Shown: positions 37,884 to 47,249 of the stretch, piece after piece
How positions within the stretch are numbered: position 1 is the stretch's first letter
Layout: each line of letters begins with the position of its first letter
DNA from: Polynucleobacter sp. MG-27-Goln-C1
GTDB taxonomy: Bacteria > Pseudomonadota > Gammaproteobacteria > Burkholderiales > Burkholderiaceae
Length of the DNA: 64,000 bases
NCBI RefSeq assembly: GCF_018881905.1
Contig: NZ_JACVPM010000002.1
Coordinates: 434,001-498,000, forward strand
Reading direction: 5' to 3'
Notes under the pieces: model-generated
Told to the model about the DNA's origin: nothing
The model's database searches: none
Seen by the model: the letters and a program-made list of their open reading frames with translations, nothing else
Position numbers and translations under genes: made by a program

Positions 37884-40193
37884 TTATGCTGCCTCTTTTG
37901 CCAGATTCATAAACAAAATTGATACTTGCGCGCCGATCACCTCATCTCCCTGCATGCGGTTCCGAACCTCAATCTTGGCACCGTGGTCATCAACGATTTT
38001 CTTCACTACCGCCAGACCCAATCCGGTGCCCTTACTCTTTGTTGTTACGTACGGTTCAAATGCTCTTGCCAATATCTTAGCTGGAAATCCTGAACCGCTA
38101 TCACTTATTGTTAATCGCACCGCATTTTGTGGCGCGCCACTGAGCTCTCCGTAAGACACCAATTCTGTTTTTACTTCAACTGGATCAGCCTGATGCTTGC
38201 CCTCAAGAGTAGCATCTTGAGCGTTTTGCAAAAGATTATGAATAATCTGTCTCAGTTGAGTGGGGTCACCCATAATATTTGGGCAACGTGAATCAAGTTG
38301 AGTTTTTAGTGGGCTTCCTTCATACAAACCCAAGATCTCATGCGTCAAAGTATTAATTGAGATGGATTTCAACTGCGGGCTTGGCGTCTTAGCAAAATCC
38401 CTAAAATCATTCACCATTTCTTTCATGGCCTGCACTTGCCCAATGATGGTTTCCGTACTGCGATTCATCATCTCTTCCTGCTCGGGACTCAATTTACCAG
38501 CCAACTTGTGTTGCAATCTCTCGGCTGAGAGCTGTATGGGGGTTAGCGGATTCTTGATCTCATGAGCCAGGCGCCTTGCCACCTCACTCCAAGCAATAGA
38601 GCGCTGCGCGCTCACCACATCAGTAATGTCATCAAAGACCACCATACGTAAATCTGCAGTCAGCTCGGTTCCGCGAATAAATAAAGTAACGCCAGGTTCA
38701 TTCTCAAACTCATTTGTACTGTGAAGTTGAATTTGTTTTTGCCAAACTGGCGCTGATTTATTCTTATCTAAGGACGGCTTTTCACCTTCCATACCAACCG
38801 TTAGCTTCATAGTGGCAAAGCCTTCTTTAATGGCTTGCTCAAACTCAATCAAAGTTGGGCTATCACCTAAAGGGCGCCCATCCAGTTGCGTTAAGTCTTG
38901 CCCAAAGATGCGGTCAGCACCTGCATTGCTAGATACCACGTTAAAGTTTTTATCAAAGATGCAAACACCGGCAGTTAAATTACCCAATACCGTCTCTAAA
39001 AATGATTTGGACTCTTGTAGAGATGTTCTGGTATCAGCAAGTTGGCGAGTCATCACATTAAATTGACGCGTCAACATGCCCAACTCATCGCCGGTGTCGA
39101 GCTCTGGCTTGGGAGACAAATCTCCCTGAGCAACAGCCTGCGTGCCTTTTAATAGCATTAGCAAAGGTCTGGCCAGTTGACGACCCAGAACTAGTGCCAA
39201 AGTGACCGCTACAAATAATGCAAAAAATAGCGTTAATGTGAGCGTGCCCACAAACATTTTTCGTAAACCGGTCCTACCCAATGATTTTTCTTGGTAGTCG
39301 CTGTAGGCAGACTCAACCGCAACGATATTCTTGGCCAAAGGGCCCGGAATAAAGCGCACCAACTGCAGAAAATATTTATCCTCTATATCTTTACCAGAGT
39401 CGCCTTTGCTGGAGATATTTTTTTTACGCACAATCGGCACAATCGCCCTTACTCGATAGCCGCGTTGCCCGCCATCCATTTCAATTTGATCTATGAAGGT
39501 GACGCCCTTCTTTTTAAAGGCTTCTGCAATAACGTCGGGACCAGGCGCAGGAAAATATTTTTTGGGTCGTGACTCGCTGGTTAGAATTAAGTTGCGCTGA
39601 ATATTAAATAGGCTCACTTCTTGAATGCCAAATTGATTGCGCGCTTTCATCACCATGGCACCAACTTGTTCAGAAGTTGCCCCGGACGGAACCTGCACAA
39701 TTTGCTCGGCGATGTAATTGCCCTCAGCCAAAATCTCTTCTTGCGCAACGCGCAGAGTAACGCGACCCAACTCAAGACCGGCATCTAAGGCAGACTCTAC
39801 TTGGACATCAAACCAGGTTTCAATACTGCGGGATACGAACTGCAGAGATACGCCATACAAAATTAATCCCGGGACAACGCCAACCAAAGCAAAAATCATA
39901 GCTAGCTTGGCTACTAGGCGCGTACCAAATCTGCCCTTACGCCAACGAACAGCAATCACAATCACCAAAGTCAGAATAACTAAGGTTAAACAAATGCCAA
40001 TGATTACATTGGCCGCATAGAGCCAAATAAAATAGTTATCAAAAAACTCGGTGTTTGATGTTGCAATTGACAGGAGCACTAAGAGCAAGAGGGCGAAGGC
40101 ACCAATCACCGCCATCGCTATAGGCAGAGCACGCCTTTTCCAGGCGTCCTTCTCAAACGCATTGGACCCAATGAAGTCTAAAGATATCTTCAT
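37884..40193 (-). CDS. ntrY: NtrY-like sensor histidine kinase
   Basis: The 769-residue membrane kinase has three N-terminal membrane helices (within about 20-115), a periplasmic or membrane-proximal sensor region, a further helix (about 315-345) and a HAMP domain (ARPLLMLLKGTQAVAQGDL). A PAS domain (NLTAGVCIFDKNFNVVSSN), the HisKA box RRLAHEIKNPLTPIQLSAER and a HATPase domain (NLLQNAQDATLEG, GTGLGLAVVKKIVDDHGAK) complete it. This matches NtrY. It overlaps the DUF4390 gene by ATGA, so it is co-expressed with the rsmB/fmt/def genes, the common order in Burkholderiales. Confidence 0.93.
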   Translation of the reverse strand: MKISLDFIGSNAFEKDAWKRRALPIAMAVIGAFALLLLVLLSIATSNTEFFDNYFIWLYAANVIIGICLTLVILTLVIVIAVRWRKGRFGTRLVAKLAMIFALVGVVPGLILYGVSLQFVSRSIETWFDVQVESALDAGLELGRVTLRVAQEEILAEGNYIAEQIVQVPSGATSEQVGAMVMKARNQFGIQEVSLFNIQRNLILTSESRPKKYFPAPGPDVIAEAFKKKGVTFIDQIEMDGGQRGYRVRAIVPIVRKKNISSKGDSGKDIEDKYFLQLVRFIPGPLAKNIVAVESAYSDYQEKSLGRTGLRKMFVGTLTLTLFFALFVAVTLALVLGRQLARPLLMLLKGTQAVAQGDLSPKPELDTGDELGMLTRQFNVMTRQLADTRTSLQESKSFLETVLGNLTAGVCIFDKNFNVVSSNAGADRIFGQDLTQLDGRPLGDSPTLIEFEQAIKEGFATMKLTVGMEGEKPSLDKNKSAPVWQKQIQLHSTNEFENEPGVTLFIRGTELTADLRMVVFDDITDVVSAQRSIAWSEVARRLAHEIKNPLTPIQLSAERLQHKLAGKLSPEQEEMMNRSTETIIGQVQAMKEMVNDFRDFAKTPSPQLKSISINTLTHEILGLYEGSPLKTQLDSRCPNIMGDPTQLRQIIHNLLQNAQDATLEGKHQADPVEVKTELVSYGELSGAPQNAVRLTISDSGSGFPAKILARAFEPYVTTKSKGTGLGLAVVKKIVDDHGAKIEVRNRMQGDEVIGAQVSILFMNLAKEAA

Positions 40194-40771
40194 CGTTTAA
40201 TGACGTTGGAGCCAGTTGGTAGAAATGGAAAGCGTAGCCAATCGCTAGTTACGTTCCAGTCGCGATTATTTAATGCATTCACTTGAAACGGCTTTGGTAA
40301 CTTACTTAAATCTAAAGTCATTCTTAATGCCGCAGTGTAAGACTTGCTGGGATCAATTTGATTGCCATCAATTACCCGCCAACCTCCAATGCTACCTACT
40401 GCCTGCAAAGCTTCAAACATTGTCTTTGCGGAGAAGGTAAAGCCTTCAGAGGCGATACGATATTGCTGTGTCATCGGCTGATATGACAAGCGCGTTAGTC
40501 GTTGTGCCAGGGCAGATTTTTCATCAAACCAATACCAACGCGAACGGGTTACATCAAACTCAGTCTGAAAATATAAGACCACGCCTTTTTGAACTGCATC
40601 TTCTAGGCCTGGAGTTAATTCAATCTGGAACGTTGCATTTAATAGCCAGTCACCATCCACCCGCTCAAGGTCAGCAGATTTAAGCTTGATTCCCTCTGCG
40701 CTTGCAGCCGCTGAAAATAAGCTCAGCGCCATCAAAACACAAAGGATGAATTGTTTAATGCCTTGGCTCAT
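40190..40771 (-). CDS. DUF4390 secreted protein
   Basis: The 193-residue product has a signal peptide (about 1-26, ending SAAASAEG) and the DUF4390 pattern: LLNATFQIELTPGLEDAVQKG, VVLYFQTEFDVTRSRWYWFD and the terminal RDWNVTSDWLRFPF. Genes of this family regularly lie between rsmB and ntrY in betaproteobacteria, as here, with four-base overlaps on both sides. The role is unknown; a periplasmic ligand for NtrY is a possibility from context only. Confidence 0.85.
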   Translation of the reverse strand: MSQGIKQFILCVLMALSLFSAAASAEGIKLKSADLERVDGDWLLNATFQIELTPGLEDAVQKGVVLYFQTEFDVTRSRWYWFDEKSALAQRLTRLSYQPMTQQYRIASEGFTFSAKTMFEALQAVGSIGGWRVIDGNQIDPSKSYTAALRMTLDLSKLPKPFQVNALNNRDWNVTSDWLRFPFLPTGSNVIKR

Positions 40772-42081
40772 GCACCATTTTTCTTAAACAAAGCGTAATA
40801 AAAACCGTCATTTAGCTCGGCGGGCAAAATTTGTCCGGGGGCGCTTAATCGTAACGCATCAGCATGCTCTGCCGCAAACCAAGTTGCCTGTTCTTCGCCC
40901 TCTTCTGGAAACACAGAGCAAGTGACATACAAAAGCGTGCCGCCATTCTTGAGCATCTTCCAAGCCTGCTCCAATATGGCACGCTGTCTAAGCTGCAGGG
41001 CCTTAATGTCTGCCTCACGGCGTAAGAAGGGAATGTCTGGGTGCCTTGCAACAATGCCAGATGCTGAGCAGGGTGCATCTAATAGAATTTTGTCGAATGG
41101 CTTTCCATCCCACCAAGCGGCCTTTGAGGCATCGCCGCGCACCACTCGAACAGCGTCAGACTGAAGACGCAAACGATCTAAGTTGCCGCCAATTTTTCCA
41201 AGGCGCTCGCCATCCAACTCTAAGGCAGTCATCTCGCATTGTGCTAGCTCTAGTAAATGGGCGGTTTTGCCGCCAGGTGCTGCACAAGCATCCAATATGC
41301 GCTCGCCCGGTTTTGGGTCAAGCAATATGGCTGCAATTTGGGCGCCCGCATCTTGAACAGACACTGCGCCACTATAAAAGCCTGGCAAATCCGAAACTGG
41401 CACCGGCTCGCGCAAGAGTAAAGCGGAATCTAGCGCGATCCCAGCAACACTCTCAATAGGCTCAGCAGCTATGCCAGCTTGAAGCAATAACTCTTGGTAT
41501 TCCTTGCGTGTATGTTGTTTAACGTTCACCCGCAAAATTAAAGGTGCGCGCTGGGCTTGCTGAATTAACATGGCCTGCCAAGCTTTGGAGTAGTTTCGCT
41601 TCAGACTGGCCCGCCACCAAGGCGGAAAGAACATTGGAATCGGGTCTGGCGGATAAGGCTTTTCATTCTCAGCCTGAACTGCAAGACTCACTTTACGCAG
41701 CACAGCATTCACTAAGCCCTTGGCATACATCGTCGGCTCATATTCACTGCAAGCTTTTACAGCCTGATCAACGATCGTATGTGCTGCGTAGCCCTTGCCT
41801 TCGGTAGCACCCTGCAAAAACAAGGCAATCGCTACGCTTAATAAATATTCCACTTCCAGTGGTGGCGCCTTTGGAATGAACTGTTGAATAAACTCATGTG
41901 ATCTCACCCACTTACGCAAAGCATCAAACGTAAGGCTTTGCACAATGGGCCGTTCGTGAGTATCCAGCTGATCCAACACTTCTGTGAGCGATCGACCTAC
42001 CATCACCTCGCCAATTGCTTGCGCAGAAATAGTAATCGCCTCTGATAGCGGAAGACTGCGTGGTGTTTTTTGATCGGTCAA
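40768..42081 (-). CDS. rsmB: 16S rRNA m5C967 methyltransferase
   Basis: RsmB methylates C967 of 16S rRNA with S-adenosylmethionine. The 437-residue protein has an N-terminal NusB-like RNA-binding domain (about 1-150) and a Rossmann methyltransferase domain with LDACAAPGGKTAHLLEL, then the catalytic pair in LLDAPCSASGIVARHPDI and LLYVTCSVFPEEGEEQ. It abuts fmt (one intervening base) and overlaps the DUF4390 gene. Confidence 0.94.
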   Translation of the reverse strand: MTDQKTPRSLPLSEAITISAQAIGEVMVGRSLTEVLDQLDTHERPIVQSLTFDALRKWVRSHEFIQQFIPKAPPLEVEYLLSVAIALFLQGATEGKGYAAHTIVDQAVKACSEYEPTMYAKGLVNAVLRKVSLAVQAENEKPYPPDPIPMFFPPWWRASLKRNYSKAWQAMLIQQAQRAPLILRVNVKQHTRKEYQELLLQAGIAAEPIESVAGIALDSALLLREPVPVSDLPGFYSGAVSVQDAGAQIAAILLDPKPGERILDACAAPGGKTAHLLELAQCEMTALELDGERLGKIGGNLDRLRLQSDAVRVVRGDASKAAWWDGKPFDKILLDAPCSASGIVARHPDIPFLRREADIKALQLRQRAILEQAWKMLKNGGTLLYVTCSVFPEEGEEQATWFAAEHADALRLSAPGQILPAELNDGFYYALFKKNGA

Positions 42082-42082
42082 A

Positions 42083-43078
42083 TTAATCTTTCTTGAACTG
42101 CATTATTTTTTCTTGTGTGCGATAGCTTTGAAGGCAAGCACTAGCGCTCGTTTTTTTTCCGCCGGGCTTTTGCATTTCTAAGACTTCAATCACACCCTCT
42201 CCACACTGGACATGCACAGCATCTCCATCAAATCCCACAACCTGTCCTGGGGTGGCGCCTTGAAGTGTTTGCGTTTTGCTGGGCAAGCAAGAATTCCAAA
42301 ACTTGAATTGCTCGCCATGAAGGCTACTAGTGGATCCGGGGAATGGATTAAAAGCACGAATACGTTGATCAATTTCAATGGCACTTAAATGCCAATCGAT
42401 CTCTGCTTCGTTCTTTAATATTTTCTCTGCATAGGTAACACCTGCGCTAGGCTGCGGAGTTCTTGCGATGCCATGCCCTTTATCCAAGTCATTAAGCGTC
42501 TTGACCATGAGCTCCGCGCCCAAGAGTGCTAAACGATCATGGAGCGATGCGCTAGTTTCATGGGGCGTAATTTCTAGATTGCCCACTAAAACGGTATCAC
42601 CCGTGTCTAAGCCTGCATCCATCTGCATGATGCTCACGCCCGTGGTGGCATCACCACTCTCGATGGCACGCTGTATCGGCGCTGCACCACGCCATCTTGG
42701 CAACAAGGAAGCGTGAATATTAAAGCAGCCATATCTACCATTGCGAGAGGCAATATCCAGAATGTCTTGGGGAAGAATTAATCCATAAGCAACAACTACC
42801 ATTGCATCAAAATCAATATCAGATAAATATTGATAAGCCTCTTCAGCGGCAAGCTTCTTTTGTGGATCTGCATGTTCCCGCTTCAGCGTTTCTGGTTGCA
42901 ATACGGGAATGTTTTTCTCTTGCGCAAATACTTTTACAGGGCTGGCTTGAAGATGCATGCCGCGACCAGCACGACGATCTGGTTGAGTAAGCGCTAAAAC
43001 AATTTCATGGCCTGCATCATCTATTGCACGCATTGCCTGTGCAGCAAACTCTGGGGTGCCAGCAAAAACAATTTTCAT
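42083..43078 (-). CDS. fmt: Methionyl-tRNA formyltransferase
   Basis: Fmt formylates initiator Met-tRNA using 10-formyl-THF. The 331-residue enzyme begins MKIVFAGTPEFAAQAMRAI and has the catalytic Asn-His-Asp set in FNIHASLLPRWRGAAPIQRA and SIMQMDAGLDTGD. A C-terminal OB-fold domain covers about 210-331. It follows def by 7 bp on the same strand, the classic def-fmt pair. Confidence 0.96.
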   Translation of the reverse strand: MKIVFAGTPEFAAQAMRAIDDAGHEIVLALTQPDRRAGRGMHLQASPVKVFAQEKNIPVLQPETLKREHADPQKKLAAEEAYQYLSDIDFDAMVVVAYGLILPQDILDIASRNGRYGCFNIHASLLPRWRGAAPIQRAIESGDATTGVSIMQMDAGLDTGDTVLVGNLEITPHETSASLHDRLALLGAELMVKTLNDLDKGHGIARTPQPSAGVTYAEKILKNEAEIDWHLSAIEIDQRIRAFNPFPGSTSSLHGEQFKFWNSCLPSKTQTLQGATPGQVVGFDGDAVHVQCGEGVIEVLEMQKPGGKKTSASACLQSYRTQEKIMQFKKD

Positions 43079-43085
43079 TGGGCGC

Positions 43086-43601
43086 TTAGCGCTCGCCTAC
43101 TAATTCTTTTGCGCGCTTTTTCATTTTGAGAGAAATGCGGTTGCGCTTCAACATCGAGAGATACTCAACAAATACTTTTCCTTGTAAGTGATCCATCTCA
43201 TGTTGCAAGCAGACTGATAACAAACCATCTGCCTCTACCTCAAATTCTTTACCGTTAATATCAAGCGCCTTCACTCGCACAACTGCTGGGCGGTCTACTT
43301 CATCGTAATACTCGGGCACAGAGAGACAGCCTTCACGCCATGATTTTATTTCTGGGCTTGCCCAAACTAATTCTGGGTTGATGAACACCATTAATTCATC
43401 TTGATTATCTGAAACATCAATCACCACAATTCGCTCATGAATATCCACCTGAGTTGCAGCCAAACCAACGCCAGGTGCTTCGTACATTGTCTCGGCCATA
43501 TCGGCCACAATTTTTTTGATGCGTGAGTCTACCTGCGCCACGGGTTTTGCAACCTTGTGTAGGCGTGGATCTGGATAGCAAAGGACGGTTAATAAAGCCA
43601 T
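43086..43601 (-). CDS. def: Peptide deformylase
   Basis: Def removes the N-formyl group from nascent proteins. The 171-residue metalloenzyme shows the three motifs [17 protein letters not shown] (metal Cys) and QHEMDHLQG (HExxH). ATG 43601 gives the normal start [15 protein letters not shown]; an upstream TTG at 43616 is possible but adds five unsupported residues. It is first in a long minus-strand transcription unit (def-fmt-rsmB-DUF4390-ntrY-ntrX-like) and divergent from dprA. Confidence 0.95.
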   Translation of the reverse strand: MALLTVLCYPDPRLHKVAKPVAQVDSRIKKIVADMAETMYEAPGVGLAATQVDIHERIVVIDVSDNQDELMVFINPELVWASPEIKSWREGCLSVPEYYDEVDRPAVVRVKALDINGKEFEVEADGLLSVCLQHEMDHLQGKVFVEYLSMLKRNRISLKMKKRAKELVGER

Positions 43602-43672
43602 ATGGGAATTATCCAACAGAGTAATCAGACTGTCCCGATAGTTCTCTCTCGCCCTATGCTGAAAATTGCCTT

Positions 43673-44371
43673 ATGCACATTCCCAAAAGCCCTCATATCA
43701 TTCAAATACACCGGGACACCCCTGGCTACCCAGTTCGCTTGCTAGATTTATGCGACCCGCCTCATTCGCTCTATATATATGGGGACATTAGCCTGCTGAA
43801 TTTGCCCATGATTGCCATTGTTGGATCGCGCGCCGCCAGCCCAGAAGGAATCAAAAACGCTCACTATTTTGCACAGGCCCTATCTGCGCAGGGGTATCTC
43901 ATCATTTCTGGCCTAGCCAAAGGGATTGATGGTGCCGCCCATCTAGGCGCACTTGGGCCAAATCAAGATAATCCAACCCTAGCAGTATGCGGAACGGGGC
44001 TGGATATTGTGTATCCAAAAGAGCATCTTCGATTAGCCAAGGCTATTGCAGGTGTCGGGCTCTTGGTCTCTGAGTTGGCCCCAGGATTGGGTCCAAAACC
44101 TTGGCACTTCCCGCGCCGGAACCGCCTCATTGCAGCCCTAGCCCTAGGAATCCTGGTAATTGAGGCTGCTGAGCGCTCTGGCTCGCTAATTACTGCCAGG
44201 CTGGGGTGTGAGCTTGGCAGGGAGATTTTTGCGATTCCCGGATCAATACATCACCCCCTTTCTAGGGGCTGCCACCAACTCCTGCAGCAAGGCGCCAAGC
44301 TGGTGCAATCTCCAAAAGATATTCTTGAGGAGTTGCCAAAACACCAAAAAACCTCATTTAAAGTGCTTTAA
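43673..44371 (+). CDS. dprA: DprA/Smf-like DNA-processing protein, Rossmann core only
   Basis: DprA protects incoming single-stranded DNA and loads RecA during natural transformation. The 232-residue product covers only the Rossmann core: YPVRLLDLCDPPHSLYIYGD, PMIAIVGSRAASPEG, SGLAKGIDGAAHLGAL, FPRRNRLIAALALGILVIEA, GREIFAIPGSIHHPLSRGCHQL. The N-terminal SAM domain and the C-terminal winged helix of full-length (about 360-residue) proteins are missing. The upstream frame is closed by a stop at 43622 and nothing downstream resumes the protein, so this looks like a genuinely short form, not a frameshift. Confidence 0.88.
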   Translation: MHIPKSPHIIQIHRDTPGYPVRLLDLCDPPHSLYIYGDISLLNLPMIAIVGSRAASPEGIKNAHYFAQALSAQGYLIISGLAKGIDGAAHLGALGPNQDNPTLAVCGTGLDIVYPKEHLRLAKAIAGVGLLVSELAPGLGPKPWHFPRRNRLIAALALGILVIEAAERSGSLITARLGCELGREIFAIPGSIHHPLSRGCHQLLQQGAKLVQSPKDILEELPKHQKTSFKVL

Positions 44372-44570
44372 AAGCTTATTTCGACTAAATTAGCCCTTTA
44401 TAAGACCCTTGGGTTGGTCCCAAAAAATGCAGGTTTTGGACTTTTATTAATTTATCGGTTAATAATAAAAAAGAGGGGTGCGGTGGGTTTACCCAGGATC
44501 TGGTTTAAATTGGTCGCCCGTTTCCACCCATTAAAAACATCATTTCTAGCTCAAATTTAGGCAAAAGCGC
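44372..44570 (+). other. dprA-topB intergenic region
   Basis: The 199-bp spacer contains an AT-rich inverted repeat (TTATTAA..TTAATAA, about 44446-44467) and a G/C-rich segment (44474-44500) but no open frame. The smg (DUF494) gene often found between dprA and topB/topA in relatives is absent. Confidence 0.5.
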
Positions 44571-47249
44571 GTGGCAACTAAAGCAACTACCAAAAAAAGC
44601 AGCTCAAAGACCTCAACCGTAGATCATCCTAAGGCGCTGATCATTGCGGAGAAACCTTCTGTTGCCAATGACATTGCCAAGGCTTTGGGTGGCTTCACTA
44701 AATATGAGGACTATTTCGAAAGCGATGACTTTGTTATCTCTTCCGCGGTTGGCCATCTACTAGAAATTGCCGCCCCCGAAGAATTTGATGTCAAACGCGG
44801 CAAGTGGTCATTTGCAAATCTTCCGGTTGTGCCACCCTATTTTGATTTGCGCCCAATCGCTAAAACCGAATCGCGGCTGAAGGTATTGCAAAAGCTCATT
44901 AAGCGTAAAGATATCAATGAACTCATTAATGCATGTGATGCGGGACGCGAAGGTGAGTTGATCTTCCGTCTGATTGCGCAGCACGCAAAAGCACCTCAAG
45001 CAATCAAGCGACTTTGGTTGCAGTCAATGACACCAGCAGCCATTCGTGATGGCTTTGCTTCACTGCGTAGCGATAGCGATATGCAGCCGCTAGCAGATGC
45101 AGCGCGTTGCCGCTCTGAAGCAGATTGGCTCGTGGGAATCAACGGTACTCGCGCCATGACTGCGTTCAACAGTAAGAGTGGTGGATTCTTTCTAACAACG
45201 GTTGGTCGAGTACAAACGCCGACGTTATCAATTGTGGTGGAGCGCGAAGAGCTCATCCGTAAATTTATCTCCAAAGATTATTGGGAGGTGAAGGCTGAGT
45301 TTATTGCTGCAGCCGGCGTGTATGAAGGCCGTTGGTTTGATCCGAAGTTTAAGAAAGATGCGGCCGCTCCAGATGCTCGCGAGAATCGCCTGTGGAGCGA
45401 AGCAGCAGCACAAAGCATTGTTGCAGCCTGTCGCGGCAAAAAGGCGAGCGTTAAAGAGGAGGCAAAACCAGCCACTCAGCTAGCGCCACAACTATTTGAC
45501 TTAACAAGCTTGCAACGCGAAGCCAATGCACGCTTTGGCTTTTCTGCTAAAAATACTTTGGGTTTGGCACAGGCGCTTTACGAGCGTCATAAGGTACTTA
45601 CTTATCCGCGTACCGATGCAAAAGCATTGCCTGAAGATTATCTAGATACCGTGAAGCAGACCATGGAAAATTTGGCTGAACATTCACAAGAATATCGCGC
45701 TTTCGCCAAACAAATTTTGCAGGGCGATCCTAAGGATCCAAAATCTAAGGCTGGGTATGGCTGGATCAAACCAAACAAACGTATTTTTGACAACTCAAAG
45801 ATATCTGATCACTTTGCAATCATCCCCACCTTAGAGTCTCCAAAGAGCCTGAGTGAGCCTGAGCAAAAGCTGTATGACTTGGTTGTGCGTCGCTTCTTGG
45901 CAGTGTTTTATCCCGCTGCTGAATTCCGCGTAACCACTCGCATCACCGAAGCATCAGGACACCACTTTAAAACTGAAGGTCGCGTACTGGTTACACCAGG
46001 TTGGCTAACGGTATATGGCAGATCCAATCAAGCAGATGACGAGTTAGTAGCAGTCCAAGAAGGTGAAACTGTTCAAACTGAATCCATCGCCGCCATTCCC
46101 TTAAAAACCAAGCCGCCAGCTCGCTACACCGAGGCAACTTTGTTATCAGCAATGGAAAGCGCTGGTAAGTGGGTAGATGATGATGACATGCGCGAAGCCA
46201 TGGCCGAAAAGGGTCTGGGCACACCTGCAACACGTGCAGCCATTATTGAGGGGCTGCTAGCAGAAAAGTATATTGTTCGCGAAGCGCGTGAACTGATACC
46301 TACCGCTAAAGCATTTCAACTGATGACGCTTTTGCGTGGCTTAGATGTTGAAGAATTAACCAGGCCCGATCTCACCGGTAGCTGGGAAAACAAACTTTCC
46401 TTAATTGAGCGTGGCGAGATGAATCGCGACTCCTTCATGCAAGAAATTGCCCAGATGACCCAACGCATCGTCAAGCGCGCAAAAGAATATGACAGCGATA
46501 CGATTCCTGGTGACTATGCCACTATGTCTACGCCATGCCCACACTGTAAAGGCGCGGTTAAAGAAAACTATCGCCGCTTTGCTTGTGAGAAATGCGGTTT
46601 TACGATTAGCAAAACCCCGGGTGGTCGTGCATTTGAATATCCCGAAGTAGAAGAGTTGCTACGCGAGAAAACTATTGGACCATTACAGGGTTTCCGCAGC
46701 AAAATGGGTAGGCCATTTGCAGCAATTATTAAATTAAGCGAAATTCCTGAAGACGATAAGGACTATCCAAACGCAGGCTTTAAGCTTGAATTTGACTTTG
46801 GCAACACTCAAGAAGATGAATCCGAGGCGATCGACTTCACTGGCCGTCAAGCCTTGGGCGTTTGTCCAAAATGTTCTGGCGCGGTGTATGAAGATGGTAT
46901 GCGCTACTTGTGCGAAAGAAATACTGGGCCAGATAAGTCTTGTGATTTCAAAACCGGTAAGGTTGTTTTGCAACAAGAAATTTCTGCTGAGCAAGTTCAA
47001 AAATTGCTTACCGAAGGCAAAACAGATTTGCTAACCAATTTCAAATCCAACCGTACTGGCCGTGGCTTTAAGGCTTATCTTGCTTTAGGCGAGGATGGCA
47101 AAATTGGTTTTGAGTTTGAAGCAAAAGCACCTAAAGCGGGTGCCGCCGCTAAAGCGCCAGCGAAGAAGCGGGCGGGCGCCAGCGCAGCTACCAAGTCTGC
47201 AGCAAAACCTAAGCGAGCCAGCAAAGCAAAGTCATCCGCAAGCACTTGA
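44571..47249 (+). CDS. topB: Type IA DNA topoisomerase (TopB-like), with zinc fingers and Lys/Ala tail
   Basis: The 892-residue enzyme relaxes or decatenates DNA through a 5'-phosphotyrosine. The N-terminus LIIAEKPSVANDIAKALGG and acidic DACDAGREGELIFR form the Toprim site, and the active Tyr lies in VLTYPRTDAKALPEDY. Zinc-ribbon segments (CPHCKGAVKEN..CEKCGF; CPKCSGAV..C) follow at about 660-790. EKPSVAND is the topoisomerase III-type motif, not the VESPAKAKT of TopA, hence topB. The start is GTG at 44571. The last 40 residues are a Lys/Ala-rich tail whose DNA overlaps the 3' end of the antisense oxidase gene by 175 bp. Confidence 0.9.
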   Translation: MATKATTKKSSSKTSTVDHPKALIIAEKPSVANDIAKALGGFTKYEDYFESDDFVISSAVGHLLEIAAPEEFDVKRGKWSFANLPVVPPYFDLRPIAKTESRLKVLQKLIKRKDINELINACDAGREGELIFRLIAQHAKAPQAIKRLWLQSMTPAAIRDGFASLRSDSDMQPLADAARCRSEADWLVGINGTRAMTAFNSKSGGFFLTTVGRVQTPTLSIVVEREELIRKFISKDYWEVKAEFIAAAGVYEGRWFDPKFKKDAAAPDARENRLWSEAAAQSIVAACRGKKASVKEEAKPATQLAPQLFDLTSLQREANARFGFSAKNTLGLAQALYERHKVLTYPRTDAKALPEDYLDTVKQTMENLAEHSQEYRAFAKQILQGDPKDPKSKAGYGWIKPNKRIFDNSKISDHFAIIPTLESPKSLSEPEQKLYDLVVRRFLAVFYPAAEFRVTTRITEASGHHFKTEGRVLVTPGWLTVYGRSNQADDELVAVQEGETVQTESIAAIPLKTKPPARYTEATLLSAMESAGKWVDDDDMREAMAEKGLGTPATRAAIIEGLLAEKYIVREARELIPTAKAFQLMTLLRGLDVEELTRPDLTGSWENKLSLIERGEMNRDSFMQEIAQMTQRIVKRAKEYDSDTIPGDYATMSTPCPHCKGAVKENYRRFACEKCGFTISKTPGGRAFEYPEVEELLREKTIGPLQGFRSKMGRPFAAIIKLSEIPEDDKDYPNAGFKLEFDFGNTQEDESEAIDFTGRQALGVCPKCSGAVYEDGMRYLCERNTGPDKSCDFKTGKVVLQQEISAEQVQKLLTEGKTDLLTNFKSNRTGRGFKAYLALGEDGKIGFEFEAKAPKAGAAAKAPAKKRAGASAATKSAAKPKRASKAKSSAST

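Noticed and set aside
44571-47249. Calling the type IA topoisomerase TopA
   Set aside because: The N-terminal AEKPSVAND motif is topoisomerase III-type; TopA proteins have VESPAKAKT.
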